Shown here: piece by piece, positions 46,276-58,892 of the stretch
Layout of the letters: the number at the start of each line of letters is the position of its first letter
Numbering within the stretch: position 1 is the first letter of the stretch
NCBI RefSeq assembly: GCF_019175385.1
Contig: NC_083341.1
Coordinates: 66,497,800-66,561,799 of the forward strand
Direction of reading: 5' to 3'
DNA from: Lycium barbarum
Taxonomy: Eukaryota > Streptophyta > Magnoliopsida > Solanales > Solanaceae
Length of the DNA: 64,000 bases
Program-made: the position numbers and the translations under genes
The notes under the pieces: model-generated
Databases searched by the model: none
What the model was told of the DNA's origin: nothing
What the model saw: only the letters and a program-made list of their open reading frames with translations

Positions 46276-47851
46276 GTCGATGTCAAACATAAATATTACC
46301 TGAGATCCCAGCATCAGAGGCCTCCGCCTTGAGCATACCCGGGAAGGAATAGCAAAGACCGCCACCACGGCCACCTCTAGAAGCCTGCGGACCACCTCTA
46401 CCTGATTGGTGGACACCGCTGGTCTGATAAGAGCCACCGCAGCCTGATTGAGCACCGCCTGTAACTGATGAGCCACCTCTGCCACTAGATAGTACTGGGG
46501 CCCTCAGAGTCTGGAACCTGGAACCCTGCTGGGACCCACTCTGCACTGACCTGGGACAATATCTCATAAAGTGACTGGGGTCACCACACACATAGCATGC
46601 TCTAGGAGCTGGAGGTCGATGCACGAAAGCTGATGAACTAGAGGGACGGGCCTGGTCCACTGTACGGGTGTGAGATCCACCATAAGACTACCCAGCTCCA
46701 TAGCCACTGGGTCTAGTAGGACCACTCAAGGAAGACTGTAGTGCTAACTGGATAGGGTAGCCAGGGGCTGACTGATAGTGCTTGGATGACTGTCCCCCAC
46801 CCCTGTAACTCGATCCATTGAAACTACCATAATGACGTGGCTTCTTTTTACTAACCTCTCCCAACGATCGAGCCTTAGGACACTCGAGACCCATGGCATG
46901 ATCAACAATATCCTGGAAAGAAGACCCCATGGTCACCAACTAAAGACAAGTAATATGAATTGGGTACACAAGTCCATTCACAAATCTACTGACTCTCTCC
47001 TCCTCTGAAGGAATTATTTGGGCAGCATATTAGGCCAAGAACAGAAATCTGGCCTCGTACTAAGAAACAGACAACCCACGCTATCACAAATGGAGAAACT
47101 CATCCCTACGCGCATCCCTCAAAGTACGTGGCACGTACTTCTCTAAGAAGGCATGATGGAATTGAGTCCAAGAAAGAGGGGGCGTACCCACTGGCCTGCT
47201 ATCAATGAATTCTCTCCACCAAGTCTTCGCGTTGCCGCAAAACTGGAATGATACGTAGTCTACGCCATTAGTCTCAACTATTCCCATCTTGTAGAGACGC
47301 TCATGTACCTCCACAAGGAAATCATTGGAATCCTCGGTATGTAAGCCAAAGAACTTGGGCGGCTTTATCTTTAGAAACCTCCCAACTAGATCCTGATCAC
47401 CAACAGTCATAGTCTGCGCGGTAACGGGCCTATAAGCATACTCAAGAATCTGAACAGCACCAATACGTAGGGCCATGGCTGTAACACGATGTATACCCAT
47501 GGTCTGTCCCTGCTTGGGAGTCTGTATCCCCACTCAAATCTAAGAACCACCATCGAGAGTAGTGGTACCCCCTACAGTATGTTGGCCGTCTAGATGAAGA
47601 AGTACCCAAGACAGGATATCTTGAAACATGATGTCAGACACAATATCGGGGTGAGTTTTAGCTGGTCCTATACCACCCCCGACTGCCACTACTGCCTCAG
47701 GCTGCTGCTCTAGAGAGGCTGAGCGTGCTCGCTTCTGTCCAACTACAAGGGCCTCACCCCTAGCTGGTGCGGCTCCACTGCTCCATGGCCCTTTGCTCGA
47801 CCACGGCCTCTCGCTGCTCTTTGCCCCTAGTGCCTGCCCCAGGAGCGGCAG
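46276..47851 (-). pseudogene. gag: Element F gag, decayed
   Basis: Minus-strand pieces in order: an N-terminal Gly/Gln/Ala-rich part (47851-47540), the gag fold (47533-47084: PPKFFGLHTEDSNDFLVEV, AKTWWREFIDSRP, FLEKYVPRTLRDARRDEFL), a linker (46939-46688: LGEVSKKKPRH, GGQSSKHYQSAPGYP), then a zinc knuckle CYVCGDPSHFMRYC in a Gly-rich region (46660-46283). Several stops and frame changes divide it. Its right end is cut where element H's LTR begins. Confidence 0.8.
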
Positions 47852-48463
47852 AGTAAGTGAATATGATGAACGTCGCTAGAGGTATAAATAACTCTATGAT
47901 CCCATGACTCTTCTATCTTATGTTATTTCTCATGCTTCTATTATACTATTGATTATGATTTACATACTCAGTACATTGTTTGTACTGACGTCCTTTTGTT
48001 TCTGGATGTTACGTCATGCCCACAGGTGGACAGGGATATATACTTGATCCATAGACTGTTTGTTCAGAGACTGCATAGAGGAGCTCTATTTGATTCGGAG
48101 CTGCAGCTGTTGGTACTATTATTTTGTGTATATACATATGGGCATGGCGGGGTCTTGTCCCATCTATATGATGTTACATACTCTCTCTAGAGGCTCATAG
48201 ATAGTTGTGTACAGTTAGAAGTCTATTATCCCGGTCGGCTCATATTATTGTATATTGTTTTTCTAGCCTCGTCGGCTTATGTATATGGGCATAGTTGTGG
48301 ACGTTGATATAAAAGTGTTTTAGCCGTTGAAAATGGTATTATTGATACAGAGTTTTTTAATGGGCCATGTGGCTTATCTAGTTATGATAATAGAAGTATG
48401 ATGAGATGTTCCCGATGAGTTAGCTTCGGGTGTCCGTCATGGCCCTCCGGTTGGCTCGTGACA
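47852..48463 (+). mobile_element. 5' LTR of element H, truncated to its last 612 bp
   Basis: It matches 55466-55883 plus 58693-58892 of the 3' LTR and ends GGCTCGTGACA. It includes the double-hairpin module (47963-48028). The uninterrupted TAGCCTCGTCGG at about 48275 shows the empty site of the solo LTR that sits in the 3' LTR. Confidence 0.85.
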
Positions 48464-48467
48464 AAAG

Positions 48468-48480
48468 TGGTATCAAAGCC
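48468..48480 (+). other. Primer-binding site, element H
   Basis: TGGTATCAAAGCC, complementary to initiator tRNA-Met with one change (A for G), 4 bases after the LTR. Confidence 0.85.
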
Positions 48481-48525
48481 GTTCCATCCTAGGGTGTGTC
48501 TACGAGCCATGTCCAGTAGAGTCTT

Positions 48526-48559
48526 GTTTATGGGTGTGTTGCGCGCCACACTTATAAAT
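48526..48559 (+). other. Leader hairpin with palindromic loop (element H)
   Basis: GTTTAT, G, GGTGTG, loop TTGCGCGC, CACACT, T, ATAAAT. The loop holds the palindrome GCGCGC. Relative to the young element, the inner stem pair A-T has become G-C and the loop GTGCAC has become GCGCGC, so pairing and self-complementarity are both kept. Confidence 0.7.
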
Positions 48560-48672
48560 AGAAGGCTGCGAGCATTTTTCGGAATGAATGACCTTCTTTC
48601 TTCATAGATCGTGCGATAGATCTATGGTATAAGGATTTCCATTTTCTTAATCGTGTGTTATGTATTTTAGAA

Positions 48673-50036
48673 ATGCCTGTAAAGAGGAAAGCTACAGCAG
48701 CCCAAAAGGGCAAGACAATGACAGAAAGACGGGCTAAAAGAGCACCGCCAACGAATATAGAGGAGGGTGAGTCCCAAAATGCGGTTCAATATCAATCCTC
48801 TAACTCGTTGCCTATTTTTGAGGAGCATGAGGAAGCCTCAGCCCCAGCTCCAACACTACCAGCTCCTCCACTAGAGGTTTCAGGCCAAGAGATGAACGAG
48901 GCCATTCAACTATTTACTCAATTGGTTGCCGCGCAGGCCCAGCGGTAGGGTATAAGTCATGGTGATATGGCAGTTAGTGCAAGAGCCTGCGATTTTATTA
49001 GCTTAGACCCTCCGGAGTTCTTCGGGTCAAAAGCGGATGAGGACCCTTAAAACTTTATTGATAGAATGTTGAGGACACTTCGGCTAATGCATGCTTCAGA
49101 TGTTGAATCGGTAGAGATATCATCATATAGATTGCAGGATGTTGCAGTTCATTGGTATACAGTTTGGTTGTCTTCTAGGTGAGTCAATGCACCTCCCCCG
49201 GTATGACAAGAATTTGTTGATGTTTTCCTTCGACATTACTTGCCCCCAGAAGTTCGACATACTAGAGACGACAAGTTCTTGAATCTTAAGCAAGGAAGCA
49301 TGAGTGCTTTAGAGTATAGTTTCCGCTTCAATTCTTTAGCTAGGTATGCTCCAGCCATGGTAGCGGATATGGGTGATAGAGTGCACCGATTTGTGAGTGG
49401 CTTAGGGCCACATTTGATGGATAAGTGCTTGACTGCATCCCTTTAGGACAATATGGATATTTATTGCATTCAAGCCCATGCCCACAATTTGGAGGAAAGC
49501 CAACAACCGCAAAGAGGCGAGCGTGAACTTGATAGAGGTTATAATAAAAGGGCTAGATCTTTGGGTCTGACTAGTGAGTTTAGAGGAGGGTAAAGATAGC
49601 AGTTTTGTAGGCATTCAGGCCATTCTATGACTAGCGCGCCTCCACGGTTTACGGGCCAGAGATTTGATAGATCTACTCACTCTGGGCTGACTTAGAGTTT
49701 TAAAAATTCAGGTTCTCATTACAGAGACGACTTAGGTCAGGAAAGGCCACCCATGCCACGATGTTCCTAGTGCGAGAAATTACACTGGGGTTGTGTCAAT
49801 TAGGTTCATATGCTTGCTATACATGCGGTCGGCCAGGCCATATTATGCACGACTGCCTTTCAATTAGTGGTAGGGGTAGGGTCCAGTCTTCAGGGTCGGC
49901 AACTAGGTCTTTATTATCCATACGCCCTCTAAGAAAAGGTCCACAGGCGCCAGTTAGTCATGGTAGAGGTAAAGGAGGAGCTTCCAGTTCCAGCGGTCCT
50001 CAGCGCCGTATCTATGCTTTGGCTGGACGGCCTTGA
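48673..50036 (+). pseudogene. gag: Element H gag, decayed
   Basis: Start MPVKRKATAAQKGK matches the young element's gag, so 48673 is preferred over the ATG at 48655, which precedes a TTTTAG acceptor-like site. Fragments of the gag fold follow: LDPPEFFGSKADEDP, HYLPPEVRHTRDDKFLNL and SFRFNSLARYAPAMVADMGDRVHRFV. The zinc knuckle CYTCGRPGHIMHDC (near 49815) is in a shifted frame, and the C-terminal SSSGPQRRIYALAGRP ends before pol. Stops lie near 48946, 49048, 49180, 49204 and 49444, with several more to 49770. Many are CAG to TAG. Confidence 0.85.
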
Positions 50037-53000
50037 GTCCTCCCCTGATGTTGTCATAGGTATATTATTGGTATTTTCTCTTGATGTATATGCCTTGATA
50101 GATCCATGCTCCATATTGTCATATGTTACTCCTTATATTGCTGGTCGATTTGGGGTTAAATAGGAGTTAATCAAACCTTTTGAGGTATCGACACCCGTTG
50201 GTTAACCGGTAATAGCTAGCCAAGTGTATAATAATTATGTAGTTGTGATTTGTAATCATCGTAGTCTGGCTGATTTACATGAGTCAAAAATGGTGGACTT
50301 TGATGTTATTATGGGCATGGATTGGTTGGCTTCTTGCTATGCCAATGTGGATTGTAGAACAAAGATGGTTCGCTTTCAGTTTCCGAGAGAACCAGTTTTG
50401 GAATGGAAGGGAAATACAGCATCTCTGAGAGGTAGGTTTATTTCCTATCTCAAGGCATGGAAAATGATTGCTAAAGGTTGTATTTATCATTTAGTTTGGG
50501 TTCAAGATATAGAAGCCGAATCGTCGACTCTTCAGTCTTTCCCTGTAGTGAATGAGTTTTCGGATGTATTTTCAGATGAGCTTCCAGGCCTCCCCCCACA
50601 GTGGGAGATTGATTTTGCTATCGATGTGCTACCAGTTACTAAGCCCATGTCTATCCTCCTTACAGAATGGCTCTCCCAGAGTTGAAGGAGCAATTGAAGG
50701 ACTTAGTTGAAAAAGGCTTTATTAGGCCTAGTTCTTCCCCGTGGGGAGCACCCGTGTTGTTTGTGAGAAAGAAAGATGGCTCTCTGAGAATGTGCATTGA
50801 TTACAGGCGACTGAATAAGGTGACGATCAAGAACAAATATTCGCTTCCAAGGATTGATGACTTATTTGATCAATTATAAGGTGCCAAATCATTTTCGAAG
50901 ATAGACTTGAGATCCGGGTATCGTCAGGTGAGAGTTAGAGAGGAAGATATTCCTAAGACGGCCTTCAAAACAAGATATGGTCATTTCGCGTTCCGGGTAA
51001 TGTCATTTGGGCTAACTAATGCACTAGCATTATTCATGGACTTTATGAACAATGTGTTCAGGCCTTTCTTAGATTTATTAGTGATTATGTTCATTGATGA
51101 TATCCTTGTATATTCTCGGTCCGAGGCAAAACATGCGGATCATTTACGTACCATTCTTAGAGTTCTTCAGACTCGAGATTTATTTGCAAAATTTTCAAAA
51201 TGCTAGTTTTGGTTGAATTCGGTGACCTTTTTTGGGCATATTATTTTGGCCGATGGTATTTGGGTAGATAGCTAAAAGATTGAGGCTGTAAAGACTTGGC
51301 CGAGGCCTACAACACCTTCGGAGGTTCGTAGTTTTCTGGGTTTGGCAGGTTATTACAGAAGATTTATGGAGGGTTTTTTGTCTATTTCTGCGCCACTAAC
51401 GAAGCTAACTCAGAAATCAGCTAAATTTCAATGGACGGATGCTTTTGAGAACAGTTTCCAGGAGTTGAAGAATAGATTAACTTCTTCCCCAGTCCTGACA
51501 CTTCGAGAAGGATCGGAAGGCTATGTTGTCTATTGTGATGCTTCAGGCGTTGGGTTAGGGTGTGTGTTGATGCAGCACGATAAGGTGATTGCCTATGCTT
51601 CAAGGCAATTGCGAAAACATGAGAAAAACTATCCAACCCATGATCTTGAGTTAGCCGCGGTGATTCATGCGTTGAAGATATGGAGACATTATTTGTATGG
51701 TGTCTATGTGGGTATCTATATGGATCATAAGAGCCTTCAATATATTTTCAAGCAGAAGGAATTGAATTTACGGCAAAGGCGGTGGTTGGAGTTGTTGAAG
51801 GATTATGATGTTAACATTTTATATCATCTCGGGAAGGCGAACGAGGTGGCTAATGATCTTAGCCGTAGATCTATGGGAAGTTCATGTGATGTTCAGCCAG
51901 AGAAAAGAGAGTTAGCTTGTGAGCTCTAGCAATTAGCTAGCCTAGGAGTTCAGGTAGTGGACTCAGGCAATGTGGGAGCTACCATTCAGAATTCAGGTGT
52001 CTCGTCACTAGTAGTTGAGGTGAAAGAGCGCAGTATGAGGACCCTATACTAGTTCATTACAGAAATACACTTCCTCAGAAGGAGAAGCCATCCTTTGAAA
52101 TTTCTGGAGATGGAGTTCTCCGATGTCGAGGCAGGTTGTGTGTTCCTGATGTCGCAGGATTACGCCATCAAATATTGAAAGAAGCCCATTGTTCCCGTTA
52201 TTCTGTTCATCCCGGAGCAACAAAAATGTATCATGATCTTAAATCCATATATTGGTTGAATGGAATGAAGAAAGACATAGCAGAGTTCGTGGCTCAATGT
52301 CATTAGTCAGCAAGTGAAAATTGAATACCAAAAGCCCGGTGGATTGTTGCAAGCTATGAAAATTCTGACTTGGAAATAGGAAGTGATAAATATGGATTTC
52401 ATCGCAGGCTTACCTTGTTCTAAGCACAAATATGATTCTATATAGGTAATTGTGGATAGACTCACGAAGTCAGTTCATTTCTTACCAGTCAGAACTACAT
52501 ACGCAGTTGAAGATTATGCAAATCTTTATGTCAAAGAGATAGTACGACGCCATGGTGTTGCAGTGTCTATTATTTTCGATAGAGGGACACAGTTTACCGC
52601 AAATTTCTAGAAGTCTTTTCAAGAAGGTTTAGGGACTCAAGTGAGTCTTAGTACAATATTTCATCCACATACTGATGGACAAGCTGAGCGTACCATCCAA
52701 ACTCTTGAGGATATGCTACAGGCATATGTATTGGATATTGGAGGTAGTTAGGATGATCACTTACCGCTTATTGGATTTTCTTATAACAACAGTTATCATT
52801 CTGGCATCCAAATGGCCCCGTATGAGGCTTTGTATGGGCGCAAGGGCAGATCGCCAATTGGGTGGTTTGAAGTAGGGGAGACTAAATTGATAGGGCCAGA
52901 CTTGGTCCAGCAAGCTATAGAGAAAGTCAAGCTTATACAAGATCGATTATTAACAGCTCAGAGTAGTCAAAAATCCTATGTAGCTAATCATCGACGAGAT

Positions 53001-53477
53001 TTAGAGTTCTAAGTGAAAGATTGGGTATTCTTGAAGGTGTCGCCAATGAAGGGCGTCATGAGATTTGGCAAAAAAGGTAAGCTTAGTCCTCGGTATATTG
53101 GGCCTTATGATATTGTACGCAAGGTAGGCTAAGTGGCTTATGAATTAGATCTACCTTCAGACTTGGAGTCAGTCCACCCGGTTTTCCATGTATCGATGCT
53201 TCATAAGTGCATTGGAGATCCTTCTAGAATTGTACCGGTAGATGATGTTCAAGTCACTGAGAAATTATCCTACGAATAACTTCCTATTGCCATTCTAGAT
53301 AGGCAAGTACAGAGGCTCAGAACCAAAGATGTAGCTTCAATTAAAGTCTTATGGAGAAATAATAATAGAGAGGAAATGACCTGGGAAGCGGAAGAAGAAA
53401 TAAAGTTCAGGTACCCACATTTATTTCCACCTCCAGAGGAGACTCAGGCAGAGACGCCATCGTCCCCAGGTATGTAA
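50037..53477 (+). pseudogene. pol: Element H pol: complete domain order, decayed
   Basis: The protease region has FSLDVYALIDPCSILSYVTP (the Gly expected after Asp-Pro is Cys here) and [22 protein letters not shown] (50667-51206) has [29 protein letters not shown] and FIDDILVYS. RNase H (51342-51929) has [16 protein letters not shown] and [18 protein letters not shown]. The zinc region (about 52200-52305) is followed by the integrase core in pieces (VDRLTKSVHFLPV, GTQFTA, HTDGQAERTIQTLEDML), a GPY/F-like PRYIGPYDIVRKVG, and the tail FRYPHLF, ending at TAA 53475-53477. At least ten stops are CAG/CAA to TAG/TAA or TGG to TAG relative to D or E. It is the only element here with all pol domains, but it is dead. 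Confidence 0.9.
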
Positions 53478-53629
53478 TGGTTTCCTTGATGCTTTCTTAG
53501 TCATGTGTGGCCATGATTATTGATGTTGTTGTTGTATCCTTGTGAGGCGATATATTTTGAGTTGCAGGATGGTAGTGCCATATTACAGAAGAAACTCTGG
53601 CAAAATATTTGTAGGATCCCCAAAAGTGT

Positions 53630-53688
53630 AACATTCGAGGACGAATGTTTCAAGGGGTGGGGTGGGGGGGGGGGGGGGGGGCGGAGAA
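53630..53688 (+). other. Pre-tract hairpin and polypurine tract, element H
   Basis: AACATTCGAGGACGAATGTT is followed by a long purine tract with a run of 17 or so G (53652-53688), expanded compared with the 13-16 nt tracts of other elements. A preceding TACAGAAGAAACTCTGGCAA motif is at about 53584. Confidence 0.8.
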
Positions 53689-55183
53689 TGTTACATCTCA
53701 GAGATTTCGGATTGTTGCATTGTGAGTAGACTAATGTTAGCTTAAGGTGAATAAGAAGTCCTTACGAGATTAAAGAAACTATTAGATAGCTTAAATTGTG
53801 TACCGGATTTTGAAGTCATATGGATATGTGAAACTAAGTTCGTTGAAGGAAGTGAAATGTAAGTTATGTGTGGAAAGGTTTTTGCTATAATTGAGCTGAT
53901 ATTCATTTAGTAATGTCCTGAGGAGGGGCTATGGGGCCTCTTGTATGGTTGGTTAATGAAGTGTTATGTAAGTTTTAATAAGGTTCCACAAGGATTGGAG
54001 GTTGAACGAATCGACGAGAGAAGTTTTCAGAAAACTGTGGGTTGTACGATCACTTATACGGACCGTATAAGTTATACGGCCTATATAAATGGTCCGTATA
54101 ACCATGGCAAAGAAGGGTGTTTCCATGGTGGGATTATACGGACCGTATAAATAGCCGTATAACTTGGTCGGGCAGCTTTGTTCTTTTGATATAAATAGAT
54201 GACCCTTGTTCTTATTTTAATTTTTCCACTTCTCCCAAACCTTTGAGAGCTCTAGAACCTTCTCATACATATATTTGACCAAACCTACGAGAAATCAAAG
54301 ATCAAGAGGCAAGAATCAAGATATCAATGTGTTGGAAGACTCACTAGGGTTGGTAGACTTCAAGATTTTCTTTGGTGTTGAAGCTAGGGTTTTCATACAA
54401 GTTGGTAACTTGGTCCAAAGCCCATTCCTATGAGATAAAAGGTTAGTTTTCATGTCTATTTTGTGTTTTTAAGCATGCTTGGTTGTGGAATAACTTGGGT
54501 TAGGGAAGAAAGTAGAAAATGAGGTCCAAATGTAGATTTCATGATATGTTGAGTAGTAAACTAATTTGAGTCATGATTCTTAGTATGCTATGGATATAAT
54601 CTTGTTATGAAGGGTATTAATGATGACAAAGAGGTGTTTTATAAGATTTTGCAAAGGGTTGGTGTGAAGTTGTTGATATAAGTTGAATATGAGAATAAAT
54701 TTTAAAGACTCAATGGAACATGACTACTTGATTATGATATTGTGGATGCTGTTATAGTTGTTTGGGAGTTGTTTTACGATATGGTGGAAGTCGATGAAAT
54801 AGGGGAAATACTATCCAATTTTCGTTAGCACATGAATTATTCTAGTTTGAATTTAAGAGTGTCCTTAAGACTTAACCTTGGTATGAAACCTTTTTAATGT
54901 ATATTTCTCAAGCTTTGGAGGATAACATTAAGTAGTTAAGGAGACGAAAAGGTATGTAAGGCTAACCGTTCTTTCCTTAAGGCATGATCCCATTGTTGTA
55001 TACTTTCACTTGAATTCTATAGTGTCTTCCAAGATGACTTCATTCCTAGAACCACTAAAGCTCATGATTCTTGATATTCTCATGATACCATTCGTCTCAT
55101 CCTATGATAGTTGATCCTCTAAGGAAAGATATAATGAAAGTGATAATGACGATGATGATGTTGAGGACACGTATGTACTCCTA

Positions 55184-55237
<54 letters not shown>

Positions 55238-55883
55238 AAAGTATGACCATTAAGAACACCAAGCTTATATGGTCAACTATGATATCTATCGTGCGTGCAC
55301 CGCTACAGTTGGGTACGGTTAACACTGAGCCTTGGTAGGGCCAGGTATGTATAACACCGAGCCTTGTCATGGTCGGGTATGTGAAACACCGAACCTCTAT
55401 GGTCGGATATGGTACTACTATATGTATATAAGCATCTGTAATGGAAGGTTCCCATTAGAAAAGGGTAAGTGAATATGATGAATGTCGCTAGAGGTGTAAA
55501 TGGCTCTATCATCCCATGACTCTTCTATCTTATGTTATTTCTCATACTTCTATTATATTATTGATTATGCTTTACATACTCAGTACATTTTTTGTACTGA
55601 CGTCCTTTTGTTTGTGGATGCTGCGTCATGCCCGTAGGTAGACAGGGAGATAGACTTGATCCATAGACTGCTTGTTTAAAGACTGCATAGAGGAGCTCCA
55701 TTTGATTTGGAGTTGCAGCTGTTGGTACTATTCTTTTGTGTATATACATATGGGTATGGCGGGGTCCTGTCCCGTCTATATGATGTTACATACTCTCTCT
55801 AGAGGCTCGTAGATAGTTGTGTACAGTTAGAAGTCATTTAGCCCAGCCGGCTCATATTTTTGTATATTGTTTTACTAGCCTCG
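53689..55883 (+). mobile_element. 3' LTR of element H, first segment
   Basis: It begins TGTTACATCTC. It holds a U3 cluster of ATACGGACCGTAT palindromes (54055-54165), TATA box TATAAAT (54190-54196), a donor-like AG/GTTAGT (54442), a GT/TA microsatellite (55184-55234), short repeats of an ACACCGAGCCTTG unit (about 55322-55395) and the double-hairpin module (55574-55643). It is interrupted by a solo LTR and resumes at 58693. Confidence 0.88.
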
Positions 55884-58687
55884 TGTTATATCCCGTATTT
55901 TGTACATTCGGATATTTCAAGATAGTCGTGGTAAGTTAAGGGCAAGACTATTTTCCAAAAATATTTTAATATACAAGTTGTTTATTAGTTTGAAAATATT
56001 GAGAAAGGCTAAGGGTAAAAAGGGAAATTCACAAGGAGGTTCATGGTAATATTGTGGAAGGCTAGGGGCAAAAAGGGAATTTCACAAAAAAAAATTCAAG
56101 AAGGTTCTAGCCAAGGCCCCTCTTGGCCGTGTGGTATGGGGTGGTCCCCACCCCAAGGCTTGGCCAATTGACTCAAGCCAAGGGTGGGGGCATGTGTCCC
56201 CCTCATATATATATATATATATATATATGAATAAGTGGGAAAAATCTAGACATATTTCATCTTTCATAAGCTCAAGAAATTTCAAGAAAAAGAGAGGACC
56301 ATATTCGGCCATGGCTTGGCCGAATTTAGTGCTCTTAGGTTTGATCAAGAAAAATAATTTTCTTCTAGTAATTCAACCAAGTGGAACGTCCCTAACAACA
56401 TGGAGTAGTTGTTGGAGCAAGCAAAGCATTCGTTGTGTAAGTTGTAGACCCTAGCCGAGTGGAGGAATCAAGGGATGAAGGTAAGGTCTAATCTTCTTTT
56501 ACATGTGTTATGGATGATATGTACATGTTGTAGTGTGTAGAAATGGATGAAATTCATGAAATATGTGTGTGCAAGTGATGGCCGAATAGGGGTGGTGTTG
56601 TGTAGATATGATGAACTGATTTTCTTTAGTATTTTGATTGTTGTAGTTGTGGATTCCATAATAAAAATGAAGGTTTGGTGGCTTGAAATGAATTTGTAAT
56701 CGTTGTGGGATTGGTGAAGAAGTTAATGTGACATTAGTATGGTTTCTTACATTTGTATGAATGATATTGCTAATGTGTAGATTGTTGGTATAGTTCATGA
56801 ATTTGGAAGAAAGAAATGTGGTGTTATCGTTCTTGTTGAATTTGGAAGGTTTCGGGTGAAGTGGTATGTTGGTTGGGTTGTTTTGAATATTGTGTGAATT
56901 GTTTGAAGTGTTCTTGAATCATGTAAGAATGATTTCGGATTAACTCTTGAATGTGAGATCATTGGTGTTAGCTTGACGATATATGGTCGATTTCAATATA
57001 AGTGAAATGTCGTCGAATTATGTAAAGGAGTTACTAATGTTAGAATGCATTTTAAATTGATTGTTGAAGTTGTTAATATAGTTGTGGGTATTGTTGTTGT
57101 TGATAATTTGGCCGAGTTGAATTCTCGGATTGTTGTTGATGATTTGGCCGAGTTGGATTCTCGGGGATAGTCGTATTTACAGGGGAGATGCTGCTGAAAT
57201 TTCGGCAGATTATAAATGAATTTGTTTGAAAGACTAAGATAAGTATGTGATGATGAGTCTAATGATTGTATAAATCATCTTGAATGTAGACTAGCAAGCT
57301 TGGACGAATAAGTGTAGCTAATAGGACGTGGAACAGGTATGTAAGGCTTACCCTTTCTTTCTTTTGGCATGATCCTTGTGAAACGAACAGACAATGTATA
57401 AATATGATTTTAAAGAAACTCCTATTCTTAGAGCCACTAGGATGGCTAATGTTCTTGACTTCCGAAAAGCTGTTTTGCTATGTCTTGATACATGTGTGCG
57501 GCGCCAAAAGTTCTATTTTGATTTGATCCCTAACGATATTCGAAAGGTACTTGATATGACTATTGCTTTGATTTTCCAAAGATAACTTCTGAAACGTTCG
57601 TAAAGGTTTCTGTACTAAAATGTTCATAACTTTCTCATACTAACTCGGATTGACTTGAAACGGGTTTATGATCCTCAAGTGTCGATCTATGTACTTACCC
57701 ATCGAGTCTTAAAATTTGTTTTATATGCAAATGGTTTCTCCCTACTCTGCTCGTGCACGCCTCAATATGTCTTTCACCGAGTCCCGGGCCGAGTATGTTA
57801 TCGTGCGCACTCCACTGCATTGTTCACCGAGTCCCTCACTAGAGGGTCGGGTACGGTATATGTATATGATGATATGATTATGGCACCGAGTCCCATGATG
57901 GGCCTGGTACGGTATATGTGCACATGACTTCATTCACCGAGTACGTCACTAGAGGGCCGGGTACGGCATGACTTCATTCGCCGAGTCCCTCACTAGAGGG
58001 CCGGGTACGGTATATATATTTATATATATGCACACATGATGATATGATAATGTGATGACATGATTTTATCCACCGAGTCCCATAATGGGCCGGGTACAGT
58101 ATATGATAATGTATGTATGATTTTCATTTCAAAAGGGAAAGTGCATTGATGCTTTTAAATGTCATATTTGTTTCTGGTAAATCTCCGTTTGTTATGATCC
58201 TTTTACTGTGATTCTTGCCTTACATGCTCAGTACATATTCTGTACTGACCCCTTTTCTTCGGGGGCTGCGTTTCATGCCGCGCATGTACACCCAGATGAG
58301 TAGAAGACGTTTCTAGAAGGTGTTCCAGCGAGATTGGCGAGCTCCACTTCCCTCCGGAGTGTTGCCGAGTCAGAGTATATGTGTTATGATTTATGATTGA
58401 TGTTAGAGACTTTGCAGACAGAGTCGTGGGTATATGATGTTAGTCTTGTAAGCGGCTCCACCAGCCGATCTGTCATTATGTATTATGTTACAGATTCCTT
58501 ATGATTACAGATTCTACTTCATTGAGCACGATGAAGGCCAAGTTTCTGAAAGCCTTTACTATGTATTTCATTCTTATTTGATTTAAAAGTCCAAAGAGAT
58601 TATGTGTGTACTAAGAGTCAGAGGGTTCGCTCGACCCTAAGTAAGGGTTGGGTGCCCATCACACCCTAGCGAGATTAGGGTGTGACA
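55884..58687 (+). mobile_element. Solo LTR (2804 bp) with target duplication CCTCG/CCTTG
   Basis: Ends are TGTTATATCCCG and GGGTGTGACA. The flanks CCTCG (55879-55883) and CCTTG (58688-58692) differ by one base. The unbroken site is seen in H's 5' LTR near 48275. It contains a TA-type TATA region (about 56203-56229), donor-like AAG/GTAAGG (56481), the palindrome CTGCTGAAATTTCGGCAG (57191-57208) with two GGCCGAGTTG repeats before it, hairpin subrepeats (57770-58100) and the double-hairpin module (58222-58290). It is related to element Y's LTR but in the opposite orientation. Confidence 0.9.
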
Positions 58688-58692
58688 CCTTG

Positions 58693-58892
58693 TCGGCTTA
58701 TGTATATGTATATGGGCACAGTTGTGGACGTTTATATAAAAGTGTTTTAGCCATTAGAAATGGTATTATTGAGGCATAGAGTTTGTTAATAGGCCATTTG
58801 GCTCACCTAGTTATGATTATAGAAGTATGATGAGTGGTGGCCGGTGGGTTAGCTCCGGGTGCCCGTCATGGCCCTCCGGTTAGGTCGTGACA
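58693..58892 (+). mobile_element. 3' LTR of element H, last segment
   Basis: It matches 48276-48463 and ends GGTCGTGACA. Without the solo LTR and its duplication the LTR is about 2395 bp. GATAA (58893-58897) should be H's target duplication. The left partner was lost with the front of the 5' LTR. Confidence 0.85.
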
